Shown: piece by piece, positions 19,501 to 27,528 of the stretch
Layout: each line of letters opens with the position of its first letter
Position numbering within the stretch: position 1 is the stretch's first letter
Assembly: GCA_020832285.1 (NCBI GenBank)
Contig: JAFIFB010000110.1
Coordinates: forward strand, 45,763-109,762
Reading direction: 5' to 3'
Length of the DNA: 64,000 nucleotides
Source of the DNA: Balneolaceae bacterium
GTDB taxonomy: Bacteria; Bacteroidota; Rhodothermia; Balneolales; Balneolaceae
The notes under the pieces: model-generated
Databases searched by the model: none
What the model was told of the DNA's origin: nothing
The model's input: the letters and a program-made list of their open reading frames with translations, nothing else
Program-made: the position numbers and the translations under genes

Positions 19501-20886
19501 TACAACAACCCGGCCGGAGTTTCCCTGGAGCGTAAAGATCCGTCCGCCATTTCTATTGATCCTGCCAACTGGGGAATGAGCACCGATGATCGCGGCTCCA
19601 CACCCGCGGAAAAGAATAGCCGGCTTGAAATGGATGAGACTCCCCCGGAAATTCTTTTTGCCAATATGATTCATCCCGATTCAGTAGAAGTGGTTTTCAG
19701 CAAGTTTGTGGAGATCGGCGGAACCGGAAATGCGGAGTTTGAACTTGCCGATATTACCGGCCCGGATATGCAGTTTGGTTCACAACAAAGGTCAGCCCGG
19801 TTTTCATTAAACGGCGTGGAAGCGGATCTGATCTGGTATGATCCGATGCAGGGCGACAGAATTGTACTGGATGGTTCCGGAGTGAGCCCCGGTGAAGAGA
19901 TTACACTTGTGGCTGAAAATCTTGGGGATTTCCAGGGGAATATTTCTGCACAAACGAATCACCCAGTAGCTCAGCCGGTATCGGAGGGCGATCTGGTGTT
20001 CAACGAAATTATGTTTAACCCGATTGCCGATAATCGCGACGGATTGCCTGAGCAGTCTGAGTATATCGAAATTTACAATCGCAGGCCTTACGCCATTTCA
20101 ATGGTAGGGTTGTTTATGCACGATGAACCCGATGATCACGGCGAAATCACAAGAATTGAGCCGGTCAGCTCTGATACACGCTGGATCCCTGCGAACGGGT
20201 ACGCCCTGTTTTACCCGGAATCGCAGCATGAGCCGTTCACCGAAAGCCGAACGGCACGGTTTTTTGATATATCAGAAGAGTTTGAATGCTTTGCATTGCG
20301 CGCGAATCGCTCCACCCTCAGTTTGAGTAATTCGGGACGGAAAGTGTACCTGGCCGACAGCACTCTCACCACCATCGACATGGTGGAGTACAATCCCGAC
20401 TGGCATAATCCCAATATCGTCGATACACGCGGTATTGCACTGGAGCGAATCAATCCCGATTTCGATACAAATGATCCTTCTAATTGGGGATCAAATGCAA
20501 CGGTTCTTGGTGGAACGCCGGGCGGTGAAAACTCAATCTATCAGGATTCAGGAGTTACCATTTCAAATTCCGGAGTTGAGCTTACTCCCAACCCATTCTC
20601 CCCCGATGGAAGCGGCCATGAAGACCATCTGTTCATCAATTATATATTTGAAGAGCCGGATTACCTGTTGCGAATCCGAATTTACGACCGGTACGGGCGC
20701 CTGGTGAGAAATCTCACAGAAGGAGAAGCGGCCGGATTTGAAGGGTCTGTAATCTGGGACGGTCGAACCGATGACGGGCGAGAGAACCGCATCGGTATTT
20801 ATATCGTTTTTGTGGAAGCCTACAACAGCACCAACGGAGAAAACCGCTCCTTCAGGGAAACTGCTGTAATTGCAAGACAGTTTTGA
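13600..20886 (+). CDS. Giant secreted lamin-tail / Ig-like repeat protein with C-terminal sorting-type domain
   Basis: A 2428-residue exported protein. The signal peptide is best read from ATG 13642 (residue 15) to FAQQ near residue 42. Next come a jelly-roll, lectin-like domain (about 45-250), five Ig-like units of about 93 residues beginning near 256, 348, 448, 541 and 635 (the later units open with E-N-P/Q-F), then six lamin-tail domains with the core INEFMYRPP...YVEL(Y/F)N near residues 729, 1088, 1348, 1598, 1858 and 2129. Most lamin-tail domains are joined by an SbsA-like Ig domain. The end (about 2328-2428: TPNPFSPDGSG, then YDRYGRLVRN, WDGRTDDG) resembles FlgD-like or gliding-associated type IX secretion C-terminal domains. 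Probably a cell-surface or released adhesin-like protein. Bases 13740-14350 are more AT-rich than the rest. Confidence 0.9.
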   Translation: MLLETNHYKKLFFKMSVAAIQKQFLLFVTILMLTAPPLFAQQVVFQESFEEYEDDTDFIENSSWSGDLEDFTIVEDDNNQLLRLNAESAGLSQLITESSTAYGTWEFYYRPDVDPSNNNRTHFFLAVDSNDFNIIGGGATSQANGYVLRAGDNTGNRVFKLGKVVNGNFETDNIFLETETVIEGGVGYFVRITRSEDSDWQIFLTDDTESGNEESTEIVRDSFEFTPVYSGFAVTYSGLNTDNFFYDNIIISEETEELTVENVELIRADQVNVTFNNPIDATALETDNFFVNQGVGNPQSALPDGENAVLLTFSEPFEDGNYTLTINNVQDTAGEAIEPETEVQFTAENPFEVESVNIINSARIDVEFTSVPDEADLQSENFVINEQGETAFITPESIGYDETEDPNTIFLNFEPALPIGDYQLTISDLNSDNGWPLRDENLFDFTVSNPFVITDFTPVNRTTFDIIFSQDILSGGEEEDNYLLENVGLPESAVVTEENEVRLQFAARLEEGAHKLIINNLQSVENWQIETDTEQEFTFENQFDVISAELGASDEVEVIFTEAPEESDLSDTNFEVAGIGNPQNVVYDASGQPGLVILEFASAFPEGNYTLTISDVNTPFGWPLSDETEFNFEVENPFFVTEFEAESRTEFLITFSRDVAMFDMSDFEITGFGSPDDAEPEESDAIRLIYSEPVDIGEQELIVKNLQSTEGWLIEEDTTIPFFLFDTYAEGDLVMSEFYYRTPVSWRTDEVDRPRYVEIYNRSDKLLNLHGFTMTGVVFSEDDMPISPGEYLVLTVGSEIFEEQFGNRNFVEVDDFPTMSLTTSGTLLFETNQGEKIEELTYQASTWGGNEVALERFSFETPARFRDNWAESEDVLTGSPGLPNTVTTPGDSPEAVAAEFPAPGTFHITFSRTLSEAAVDELTNFSLDNDGVITSAEFTTDERTLEFTTEDNLEDLSGYTFTYQNVEDIFGNEVAGALEFGFTFENPFRILSAELEDENRLIVRFTLPMQTSTITASDFELGDGTQPVSAEILNSETARLVFDEGFEVGSYQIIVNDIASTEPNVNNPWELEVNSSADFYRFDEYQPGDIVLNEFMYRPPDGYPRYVEVHNSSGRFLNLRDWELRRAEGASNNGGVISEFDLPIEPGSFLVITSDESALEEIFNEGPWLQMSNYPGLTQTVPDRIRLIDNDGGLVEFIDYDPSTWGGNGVSLERRSTGISANDINNWGESEAELLGTPGEPNSIGPLEEGPQLTDATIISADTLSVTFSGALDQDAITTGNFSLSGGLSVDEIEFVNSVNLRLQLSNSMSSGTNYTLTVSDIPDIFGNVLAEANTSFTYYEIEEAEPGDVVINEFMYNEPDGYTRYIELYNASNRTFDLAGWQQANDTGTRRTLTNTPTVFPPDSYMVILPNENLLDIFPGISHVNAGGTFSALKNGGDNIVITNADGVVIDSLRYSPDWGGEGVALERRRVDRPSTSAENWAESPNELLGTPGAPNEVSADFVLTVTKVRALSQTLVQVVFNTAIRSGDTATGNFSVNGTSPNSVSLEGENELILEFESAMPTGERTLTISNVRTKGGFHIGDGSEFSFMVFDEFEDGDIVINEFMYRPPQGYARYVELFNNSGKLLNLRNWRLQRRQVSTESPRIISSDDLLFHPGDYIVLTDNEEIMADIYGERNYLKMSNFPSYTVTVADQIRLFTAEDVLADSLEYNPSEWGGDGVALERLSTDVPATLRQNWEESPNDMLGTPGFPNDATPDTDPPVLLSGVQFEDQGFHLVFDRQLDIDTVTDLSNYTISPAVPISIAEADGNEVILFTGNDLVNDQVYEITVNGITGIFGNEIEETTVSVHYLDFAEAQPQQIVINEILYRRLQADSPEFVEIFNRSDQNFDLGGWSLSDAGGSAVIPTGTTIRENDYLVLTDTESFAAESGQIIYLPGFRSLSNTSDAVVLHDGNDVAIDSVYYRASWYNNPAGVSLERKDPSAISIDPANWGMSTDDRGSTPAEKNSRLEMDETPPEILFANMIHPDSVEVVFSKFVEIGGTGNAEFELADITGPDMQFGSQQRSARFSLNGVEADLIWYDPMQGDRIVLDGSGVSPGEEITLVAENLGDFQGNISAQTNHPVAQPVSEGDLVFNEIMFNPIADNRDGLPEQSEYIEIYNRRPYAISMVGLFMHDEPDDHGEITRIEPVSSDTRWIPANGYALFYPESQHEPFTESRTARFFDISEEFECFALRANRSTLSLSNSGRKVYLADSTLTTIDMVEYNPDWHNPNIVDTRGIALERINPDFDTNDPSNWGSNATVLGGTPGGENSIYQDSGVTISNSGVELTPNPFSPDGSGHEDHLFINYIFEEPDYLLRIRIYDRYGRLVRNLTEGEAAGFEGSVIWDGRTDDGRENRIGIYIVFVEAYNSTNGENRSFRETAVIARQF

Positions 20887-20924
20887 CCTGAGTCCGGAGC
20901 GGAAATTGGATCTTTTTTTGCTTG

Positions 20925-23900
20925 TCAATCAAGCGTCATCAAAAATTCTACCAGGTCGCGCAGTTCGCTTCGGGTGAGAACTTCACCCATAGCAAACATT
21001 CCGGAAGGTGAGTTTATGCGTTCAGTGATATTATCTTTGTCCACTACCCACTCATCATCTCCGCTGGTAACGGTAATTTGCGTTGCTGTTTCTGCGGTTA
21101 ACTGTCCGCGGATCACTTCTCCGCCTTCGAGGGTGATGGTGACCGAACCGTAACCGGGAGCAATCCGTGCATTTGGGTTTACCATAGTCTGAAGCAGTTC
21201 GCTTCTGTTCAGGCGGTTGGCTACACCGGTGAGGTCGGGACCCACATCACTGCCTTCGCCATCCACAACATGGCAGCGGATGCATTGAGCCGCTGCATCC
21301 TGGTAAAATATCTGCCGGCCTTGTTCGGCATCTCCTCCATAAAGAGATTCGCGGTAGACACCCACGGAATCATCACGGGATTTTGCGAGATCATATTCAC
21401 GCTGTAATTCCAGAAGCTCATCCGATTCGGCCGATTCTACTGCCATTACAAGTTCCAGTTCGGTTTCAGCAGGAAGGTCTCCTGCCATCAAGTGTTCAAA
21501 AAGCCTCTGCAGAACATTATAAGCTGCAGGGTGCTGAATCGTTCCGAGGGTGGAAAATGCAGCCTGACGTTCAGGGATGGTTCCGTTTTCAGCCACGGGC
21601 TCAATCAGTTCCACTATATTTTCTTCGGGCAGGTTAAGGTTCGGAATTTCCCGAAGAGCATTCATCCGTACCGTTGACTCCTGATCTTCGAGAGCGGTGA
21701 AGACGGCATCTTCAATTCCGTCATATTCCATTTCAATCAGTGCATTGAGCGATGCGATACGAACATCAGCAGAAGGGTCTTCCTGCACCAGTCTCTCTAT
21801 AGCCGGTACCGTTTCTTCGGCACGCAATGCTCCGGCCGCTTCAAGCAGGGCGATTTTCATTTCGTTGCTGCCGGAACCAAAAATCTCATCAAAAACAGGA
21901 GCCAGTGCGATGACCGCATCTTCACGTTCATTTTCTGCACTGCCCCGGGGATCACCCGTTACACGGTCGAGTACAGAAGATTCTTCCCAAACAGAAAGTG
22001 TTTTCAGGGCTTCGATTCGGAGAGACTCAGGTATTTCATCTCTGAGCGTAAATGCAGAGAGCCTTTCCGCATCTGTGGAAGTTCCGTTATAAAGAGCAGC
22101 GTTTATCGCTCTTCTCAGGAGTGGTTCGTTCAGAAAGCGATCCTGTTTCAGCATGGCCGAAAGCTCGGGCAGAGCTTCCCGGATCATTGTATCGTCGTTA
22201 ATGGCACGGGCCGCATTGGTGGCGATAAATTCATCTTCATCATTCAAAAATGGAGCCACCGCCGGGCTTTCAAGCCGGTAAAGGGCAGCAACTGCTGCAA
22301 TGCGTACGGCGCGGGATGGATGATCTTTCAGATTTCCGAGGGCGTCTTCATCTCCTATTCGCTCCAGTGCGATTGCTGCACCGTGCCGGAGGTAGACATC
22401 CTCATCGTCGTTTGCCTCAACCATTTCCACAATCGGGTCGAAAGCTTGCTGGTAACTGATCCGCCCGAGGGCTTCTGTTGCAAAAAACTGAACACGCGGC
22501 TGATCATCATATAATCGTTCAATAAGGGCATCAGCAGCCGGTTCGTAACGAACATCACCCAGCATTTTAGCAGCCTGAGCACGGATTTCAGAATCTGAAT
22601 CTTCCAGGAAACCGGTCAGAGGTTCAACAGCATCCAGGTTCCGGCGCCCGATTTGTGCAAGCCCCCAGATTCCGTGAACCCGTTTGAGCTGATGGTCTGT
22701 CTGTGACAGGGCCTGAGTCAGGGATTCAGTATCATCCCGCGAAACCAGTTCAAATTGTGCTTTTTGGCGAACCCGCATATCGTCATGAGTGAGGAGCTCC
22801 ACCAGATCGGCGGAAGAGTTCTCACTGAAATCTTCAGCCAGGCGCTGCTGTGTGTCCTGGCGAATAGAAGATCCGGCATCTTCGGGAGTGTCGAGTTTCC
22901 AGATTCGTCCTGCATCTTTCAGCGCCCAGCCTTGAAGCCAGTCGGCGAAGTAGAGGGCTCCATCAGGGCCGAAATCCAGTCCGGTAGCCAGAATTCCCCT
23001 GAGCACCTCCACATCTTGCTCCAGTTCAAACGAAGCGCCGCTTTCTCTCAGTGTAAATGCATTGATGCCGGAGCCAGAGGGGGTTCCAACAAATTGCGCC
23101 ACAAAAAAGTGATCGTTCCACTCCTCACCCAATGCTGTTCCGGGATTGTAAACCATTCCTGCAGGTCCGCTGTGGTAGCGGGAAAGCGGGGGAAGAATAT
23201 GAGCAGCCTGGCCTTCAAAACGGGGTTTATAGTAATCTTCTTCCATCAGTACTTTGTACTCGTTGTTTTTCGGGTCGTCATATTTTCCGAACTGCCAGTT
23301 CAGGCGCCAGCCGCTGTCTGACCCATCCACAAGATAGACCAGCCGCTCAAATTCACCAGCATGGTCTCCGTCGTTGTCTACGGTAATGAGATTTCCGTAT
23401 TTGTCGAATGAAAATTCGTGGGTATTGCGAAGACCGTGAGCGAAAACTTCGAAGTTACTGCCATCTGGCTCCGACCGAACGATAACACCATGCCGCGGGT
23501 AGTGCCATGTTTTCCCGTCTTCATCGGTAACACTCATTCCCACGTCACCGATTGACCAGTAGAGGCGGCCATCAGGGCCAACCGTAAGTCCCGACATTCC
23601 GTGTCCGCCATATCCGAAATTCACACCAAACCCGTAGCTAATTGATTCTTTTTCGTTTCCGTAGCCATCGCCCGTGGTATCACGGATACGCCATACATCC
23701 GGAGAAACACCCAGGAAAACATCCCCTTCGTGATAAAGAACAGCTCCGGCTACATCGGACAGCATGTCGTTAAAATCGCGGATAAAAATGGTGGATTTAT
23801 TGGCAAAGCCGTTTCCGCTGGTATCCTCCAGCATGCGGATAGATTCTTTCTGTACGGTTAGATCTTGCCAATCGATAATCCCGTCTTCGTTATAGTCTTC

Positions 23901-24317
23901 AAGCCAGGTGTTGTATTCACTTCGTTCGGGGTCCAGTTCCGAGCGTACAAAATCGCGCCGTTCTTCAACCGTTTCCATCATTATTGACGGAATCATCCAA
24001 TGGCGGATTCCGCGTATATCCAGTTCGGCATTTCGGCGTCGTTCAGTAATACTCACCCACATTCGTCCATAATCATCCATGTGGATGGCGACGGGATCGC
24101 TCAATAGCTCTTCCGAAGCCCAAAGAGTCAGGTCAAGGCCCTCAGCCATCGAGAAAGTGATATCTTCCAGGGCTTCAGTATGTTTGGTTTCGGCCTGTTC
24201 GTCGTCAAGGCTAAATTGAACTATTTCGGGCGGTTCTTCCCTTGGAGAACAGGCATAAATTCCTGCCAGGGAGATCAATATAATTAGGGGAAGGGTAAAT
24301 CTGGTATTTTGAAACAT
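20925..24317 (-). CDS. Lipoprotein: sorbosone-dehydrogenase-like propeller, HEAT repeats, cytochrome c
   Basis: A 1130-residue lipoprotein (lipobox AGIYAC, Cys23) of the PVC-type membrane-bound dehydrogenase group. It has an N-terminal propeller (about 50-480; motifs GGHGMSGLTVGPDG, HGLRNTHEF, DFGPDGALYFADW), a long HEAT/armadillo array (about 490-960, with repeats such as RAQAAKMLGDV) and a C-terminal cytochrome c domain with the heme motif CIRCH near residue 1010. Known relatives are linked to periplasmic oxidation of sugars, with electrons passed to the heme, but biochemical proof is scarce. It follows a truncated ThuA gene by 21 bases in the same direction. Its substrate is unknown. It converges on the giant surface-protein gene, 38 bases apart. 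Confidence 0.88.
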   Translation of the reverse strand: MFQNTRFTLPLIILISLAGIYACSPREEPPEIVQFSLDDEQAETKHTEALEDITFSMAEGLDLTLWASEELLSDPVAIHMDDYGRMWVSITERRRNAELDIRGIRHWMIPSIMMETVEERRDFVRSELDPERSEYNTWLEDYNEDGIIDWQDLTVQKESIRMLEDTSGNGFANKSTIFIRDFNDMLSDVAGAVLYHEGDVFLGVSPDVWRIRDTTGDGYGNEKESISYGFGVNFGYGGHGMSGLTVGPDGRLYWSIGDVGMSVTDEDGKTWHYPRHGVIVRSEPDGSNFEVFAHGLRNTHEFSFDKYGNLITVDNDGDHAGEFERLVYLVDGSDSGWRLNWQFGKYDDPKNNEYKVLMEEDYYKPRFEGQAAHILPPLSRYHSGPAGMVYNPGTALGEEWNDHFFVAQFVGTPSGSGINAFTLRESGASFELEQDVEVLRGILATGLDFGPDGALYFADWLQGWALKDAGRIWKLDTPEDAGSSIRQDTQQRLAEDFSENSSADLVELLTHDDMRVRQKAQFELVSRDDTESLTQALSQTDHQLKRVHGIWGLAQIGRRNLDAVEPLTGFLEDSDSEIRAQAAKMLGDVRYEPAADALIERLYDDQPRVQFFATEALGRISYQQAFDPIVEMVEANDDEDVYLRHGAAIALERIGDEDALGNLKDHPSRAVRIAAVAALYRLESPAVAPFLNDEDEFIATNAARAINDDTMIREALPELSAMLKQDRFLNEPLLRRAINAALYNGTSTDAERLSAFTLRDEIPESLRIEALKTLSVWEESSVLDRVTGDPRGSAENEREDAVIALAPVFDEIFGSGSNEMKIALLEAAGALRAEETVPAIERLVQEDPSADVRIASLNALIEMEYDGIEDAVFTALEDQESTVRMNALREIPNLNLPEENIVELIEPVAENGTIPERQAAFSTLGTIQHPAAYNVLQRLFEHLMAGDLPAETELELVMAVESAESDELLELQREYDLAKSRDDSVGVYRESLYGGDAEQGRQIFYQDAAAQCIRCHVVDGEGSDVGPDLTGVANRLNRSELLQTMVNPNARIAPGYGSVTITLEGGEVIRGQLTAETATQITVTSGDDEWVVDKDNITERINSPSGMFAMGEVLTRSELRDLVEFLMTLD

Positions 24318-24338
24318 CGATTGTAATAATTGTTATTT

Positions 24339-24692
24339 TTAAAGTTGTTCTACCGCCCAAAGTAAACCGTTGGTAACTTTGGTGTGAAATTCCTCTCTTT
24401 CGAACATTTCGTTATTGTGGACGATAACGTCGAAACCATCGGTCCAGTTCTCCTCTTGCATGAGCGATACATGATGGTCGGGTTCTCCGTCGCCTTCATG
24501 AATCACCGTCCATTCGATGGAAACCGGAGATCGTTCATTTATACCGTCAATGAGCAGTTGTTCCTGGGCTTCGTAGTCGTGCCAGCCGCCACCGGTAATC
24601 AGCAGGGCTTGTATTGGCGGGTTATCGGAAGCGGGGGAGAAGGCGAGGGTAGGCAAAAGGATAATGGCTAACCATTTGAAAAATAAGATCAT
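24339..24692 (-). pseudogene. ThuA-like protein with internal deletion
   Basis: A 117-residue frame with a signal peptide and the start of a ThuA domain (ALLITGGGWHDYEAQ, then FDVIVHNN near residue 92), which jumps near residues 98-101 straight to the ThuA C-terminal helix (TNGLLWAVEQL). Full ThuA-like proteins are about 230-330 residues, as the intact copy at 46477 shows, so roughly 150 central residues are missing while frame is kept. The missing part contains the GxR/TATHAF-type and VDHHG-type segments. It is probably non-functional, or a minimal remnant. It lies immediately upstream of the cytochrome/propeller gene, an arrangement in which ThuA and such proteins often co-occur. Confidence 0.8.
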
Positions 24693-25648
24693 GAAATATG
24701 AAATGTTATGACATTGTGTATAGTTTTAAGAAACAATCCTATATATTATTGACTCCTGAGCGGAAAGTCCAGTTTAAATAAGGTTTTGATAAAGGGACAG
24801 ATACCCCAGAAGGATTCATCCGAATATTTAGATGTGTTGGATATCTAACTTCTGAAATAGTGAAATTTTTTGAACGCGGTGGCGACCCGACTGCGTGCCC
24901 CTGTGGGTCGGGACGCCGCGGTCGCTGTCAGGTTGTGCTTCGAACCGCTAAACAGGTACGAAAACCTTGGAGGTCTGAGTTTGGAGATTAGATTGTTAAT
25001 CTCATAGCCTGAATGATTTTGGTGTTAGCCCAAGTTCCGAAAGGTAGCGATGTAGAGGCTACAAAAATAAAATGAAATGTTGCTCCGCTATTTTAGATTT
25101 TAACTAAATAAAATTATTAAAAATAATAATTTATGGATTACAATACTTCTAAATCGTTTGAGTTATACTTTAACCGGCCTTGAATCGGTTGGCGGGAACA
25201 GGGTGTTTTCATCGACGCTTTGGCAGCATTTTTATACCGGCCGGATCTTAGATTATAAGCAATGAGTGTGATGGACCATTACCCGGGGATCCCTAGGGAA
25301 AAGGGTGCCGCGTTGATGAAAAGCCCGCCGCCAACCCCGACCGCCGTCGGGGCTTGACTTTTTGGTCCTTTTGGGTCAAGCCAAAAGGACAGTATAAGTG
25401 AAGCCGATAAAATTGATTTCTATATCTAAAAATGGGTCAACTTCTCAAAAATAAAATTTAATAAAATATTAAATATTATGGGTGTAGCACTACAAATCGT
25501 TCTTTACGAGCTATTGAAGCCGATTTTTAAGATTTTCCGGAAGTTGTGTTAGAGCCTCGTTTGTACCTGATGAAAAGGGAGGCGCTAAATGCGTTAGGTT
25601 GCTTTTACTGGGTTGGTCAGTAACGGGTCAGCGACCCGTTGTACAGGG
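24693..25648. repeat. Repeat-rich intergenic region
   Basis: No gene was found in 956 bases. Elements seen: a GC-rich near-perfect hairpin (24882-24891 with 24907-24916); AAACCTTGGAGGTCT (24962-24976), half of a palindrome that is complete at 56996-57028; a 31-base block starting CGGCCTTGAATC (25175-25205) that recurs at 57146-57176 with two changes; and a hairpin GTCCTTTTGG-gtcaag-CCAAAAGGAC (25365-25390) matched by 57313-57340. The last three occur in the same order in both regions, marking a shared interspersed element. A T/A-rich segment lies at 25080-25140. Confidence 0.75.
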
Positions 25649-26899
25649 TTAAATCTCGATCTCTTTCAAATGTACCAGGTAAGGCTTTACCACTGGTTTT
25701 GTAAGCGCAATGATATGCCTGGTATCGGCTGCTTTGGAGAACTCAATCGCTCTACCGTCTTCCAGAATCCAGATGCTTTCACTTTCGTACTTATAGGCTT
25801 CACTGTAACTTTCGTTCAGGTCGTAATAGAACGACGCAGAATGATCATCGGATGGAAGGCCTTTTTTATTGAGGAATTCTTTTGTTCGCGAATGCACCAC
25901 TTCACGCAGAACTCCCCGTTCTTTTTTATTGGCAAAGCGGGTTCGGAATAGAGTACGGTTCAAAAACCGGGTGGAGAGGTCGGCCAGGATCGGGTCGCTG
26001 CTTTTTGCCCATCCTTTGATGCAGATAAATACATCATGGTCATCCAGGGCCAGGTAGTTTTCGAGCATTGGCCGGGTTATTTTCTTTCGGGATGAGGGAT
26101 TTTTGTAGAGAAAATATTTGAGCGGCTGCGATGCGATATGCAGCGTTTCTCCGGATTTGAGGAGGAACTGAATCCGCTGAAAAATTTTCCGCAGAAGGGC
26201 ATCTGCACTGAGTACGGTTTTATGCAGATAGACTTGCATGTACATCAGCCTGCGGGAGAGAATGTAGTTTTCAACAGCGTAAATTCCCTTTTTTTCGATC
26301 ACCACGTTACCATTAAAAACGCGCATTGTCTTCAGAATTCGATTGATACCGACTGACCCTTCTGAGACTCCCGTGAAAAAACTGTCGCGCTTGAGATAAT
26401 CGAGCCGGTCCATATCAAGCTGGGAAGAGATAAGCTGATGCAAAAACTTTTTGGGATACTGATCAGTAAAAATATCGATTGCGGTTTGCAGTTCGCCTTC
26501 AAATTCGCGGTTCAGAGTTTCCATCACTTTCAGGCTCATCATTTCGTGGTTGAAATCGTCGATGAGCGTGTGTTCGAGGGTGTGGGACAGAGGGCCGTGA
26601 CCCACGTCGTGCAGTAAAATGGCGATCAGGGTTCCGGTTACCTCCGCGTCGCTGATGGTGGTATCTTTTTCACGCAGATTTTTCAATACCCGCTGGCCCA
26701 GCTCCATCGCCCCGATTGCGTGAGAAAACCGGGAGTGTTCGGCCGCAGGAAATACAAGGTGTCCCAGCCCGAGCTGACGGATTCTTCGCAGGCGCTGCAC
26801 CCAGGAGTGGTCGATCAGCTTCAGGATAATTCCCTTTGGAATGGTGATGAATCCATGCACAGGATCACTGAAAATTTTGTACTGTGTGCTTTTATCCAT
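25649..26899 (-). CDS. HD-domain phosphohydrolase
   Basis: A 416-residue protein if started at ATG 26899 (MDKSTQYKIF). The frame stays open upstream to 27001 inside the thioesterase gene, but family members begin near KIFSDPVHGFI, so 26899 is preferred; it overlaps the thioesterase stop by 8 bases. The HD metal site is SHAIG (His60), the tandem HD in LLHDVGHG (His97-Asp98) and a downstream DMDRLDYLKRDS segment. This is the SAMHD1/YdhJ-like COG1078 group, some members of which hydrolyse dNTPs or other nucleotides; substrate here is not established. The tight overlap suggests translational coupling. Confidence 0.9.
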   Translation of the reverse strand: MDKSTQYKIFSDPVHGFITIPKGIILKLIDHSWVQRLRRIRQLGLGHLVFPAAEHSRFSHAIGAMELGQRVLKNLREKDTTISDAEVTGTLIAILLHDVGHGPLSHTLEHTLIDDFNHEMMSLKVMETLNREFEGELQTAIDIFTDQYPKKFLHQLISSQLDMDRLDYLKRDSFFTGVSEGSVGINRILKTMRVFNGNVVIEKKGIYAVENYILSRRLMYMQVYLHKTVLSADALLRKIFQRIQFLLKSGETLHIASQPLKYFLYKNPSSRKKITRPMLENYLALDDHDVFICIKGWAKSSDPILADLSTRFLNRTLFRTRFANKKERGVLREVVHSRTKEFLNKKGLPSDDHSASFYYDLNESYSEAYKYESESIWILEDGRAIEFSKAADTRHIIALTKPVVKPYLVHLKEIEI

Positions 26900-27338
26900 T
26901 CGATTGGGCTTTATACAGATACCTGTCTTTGTTGCGGATATCGGGCAGGCGGACCGGCCGCTGACTTTCCAGGTCAAACCAGACCCCGGTGGTTTTAGCA
27001 ACGGCTTTTAACTCATGAGTACCCTTCGAGTAGATTGCCTGAAATCCTTTGATGCTGGTGTTGCCGTACGATTCAATAGAAGTGCCAACGAGGATGGTGT
27101 CATCAAGATAAATAGGTTGCAGATAATCCAGTTCAATGTGGACTAACACAAAACTTCGCCCCTCATCCATCGACTGCTTGAACTCGGGTATCTGCTGAAT
27201 GAACCGAACCCGCGCCTCTTCGAGGTACGTATTGAACACAGCGTTATTTACATGATTCAGCGGATCGAGATCCCGGAATCGGATGTTGATTTCCGTCCAG
27301 TGATAAAATGTATCAGGGTGATAGGGTGGTTTTTGCAT
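26892..27338 (-). CDS. Acyl-CoA thioesterase (YbgC/FadM hotdog family)
   Basis: A 148-residue hotdog-fold protein. The family signature is present: INIRFRDLDPLNHVNNAVFN near residues 18-37, with the catalytic Asp in RDLDPLNH, followed by LEEARVRFIQQ. Such enzymes hydrolyse acyl-CoA or acyl-ACP thioesters in the cytosol. It precedes the HD-domain gene with an 8-base overlap (26892-26899), and is transcribed divergently from the M42 peptidase gene. Length is typical. Confidence 0.92.
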   Translation of the reverse strand: MQKPPYHPDTFYHWTEINIRFRDLDPLNHVNNAVFNTYLEEARVRFIQQIPEFKQSMDEGRSFVLVHIELDYLQPIYLDDTILVGTSIESYGNTSIKGFQAIYSKGTHELKAVAKTTGVWFDLESQRPVRLPDIRNKDRYLYKAQSNG

Positions 27339-27528
27339 GGAAGATTTTCGGAGTTCCTGTCTGTATAAATGGAAGGAATCAGGTTGAAGTCATATGAATG
27401 AATATACCAAACTCAGCCAGATCTTTACAAAGGAAGGTACGACTGGATATACTCTGCTGATTTTACAACGTATTGATCAATTCTGATTGTTATATTCAAC
27501 CGATCAGAAATTTTAAAAAACAGAAAGC

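Noticed and set aside
20563..20928. Antisense frame at the end of the giant surface gene
   Set aside because: Lies fully opposite the conserved C-terminal sorting-type domain and has no recognisable features.
26900..27001. 34-residue N-terminal extension of the HD-domain protein
   Set aside because: It lies wholly inside the thioesterase gene in another frame and does not resemble the family start; ATG 26899 is preferred.
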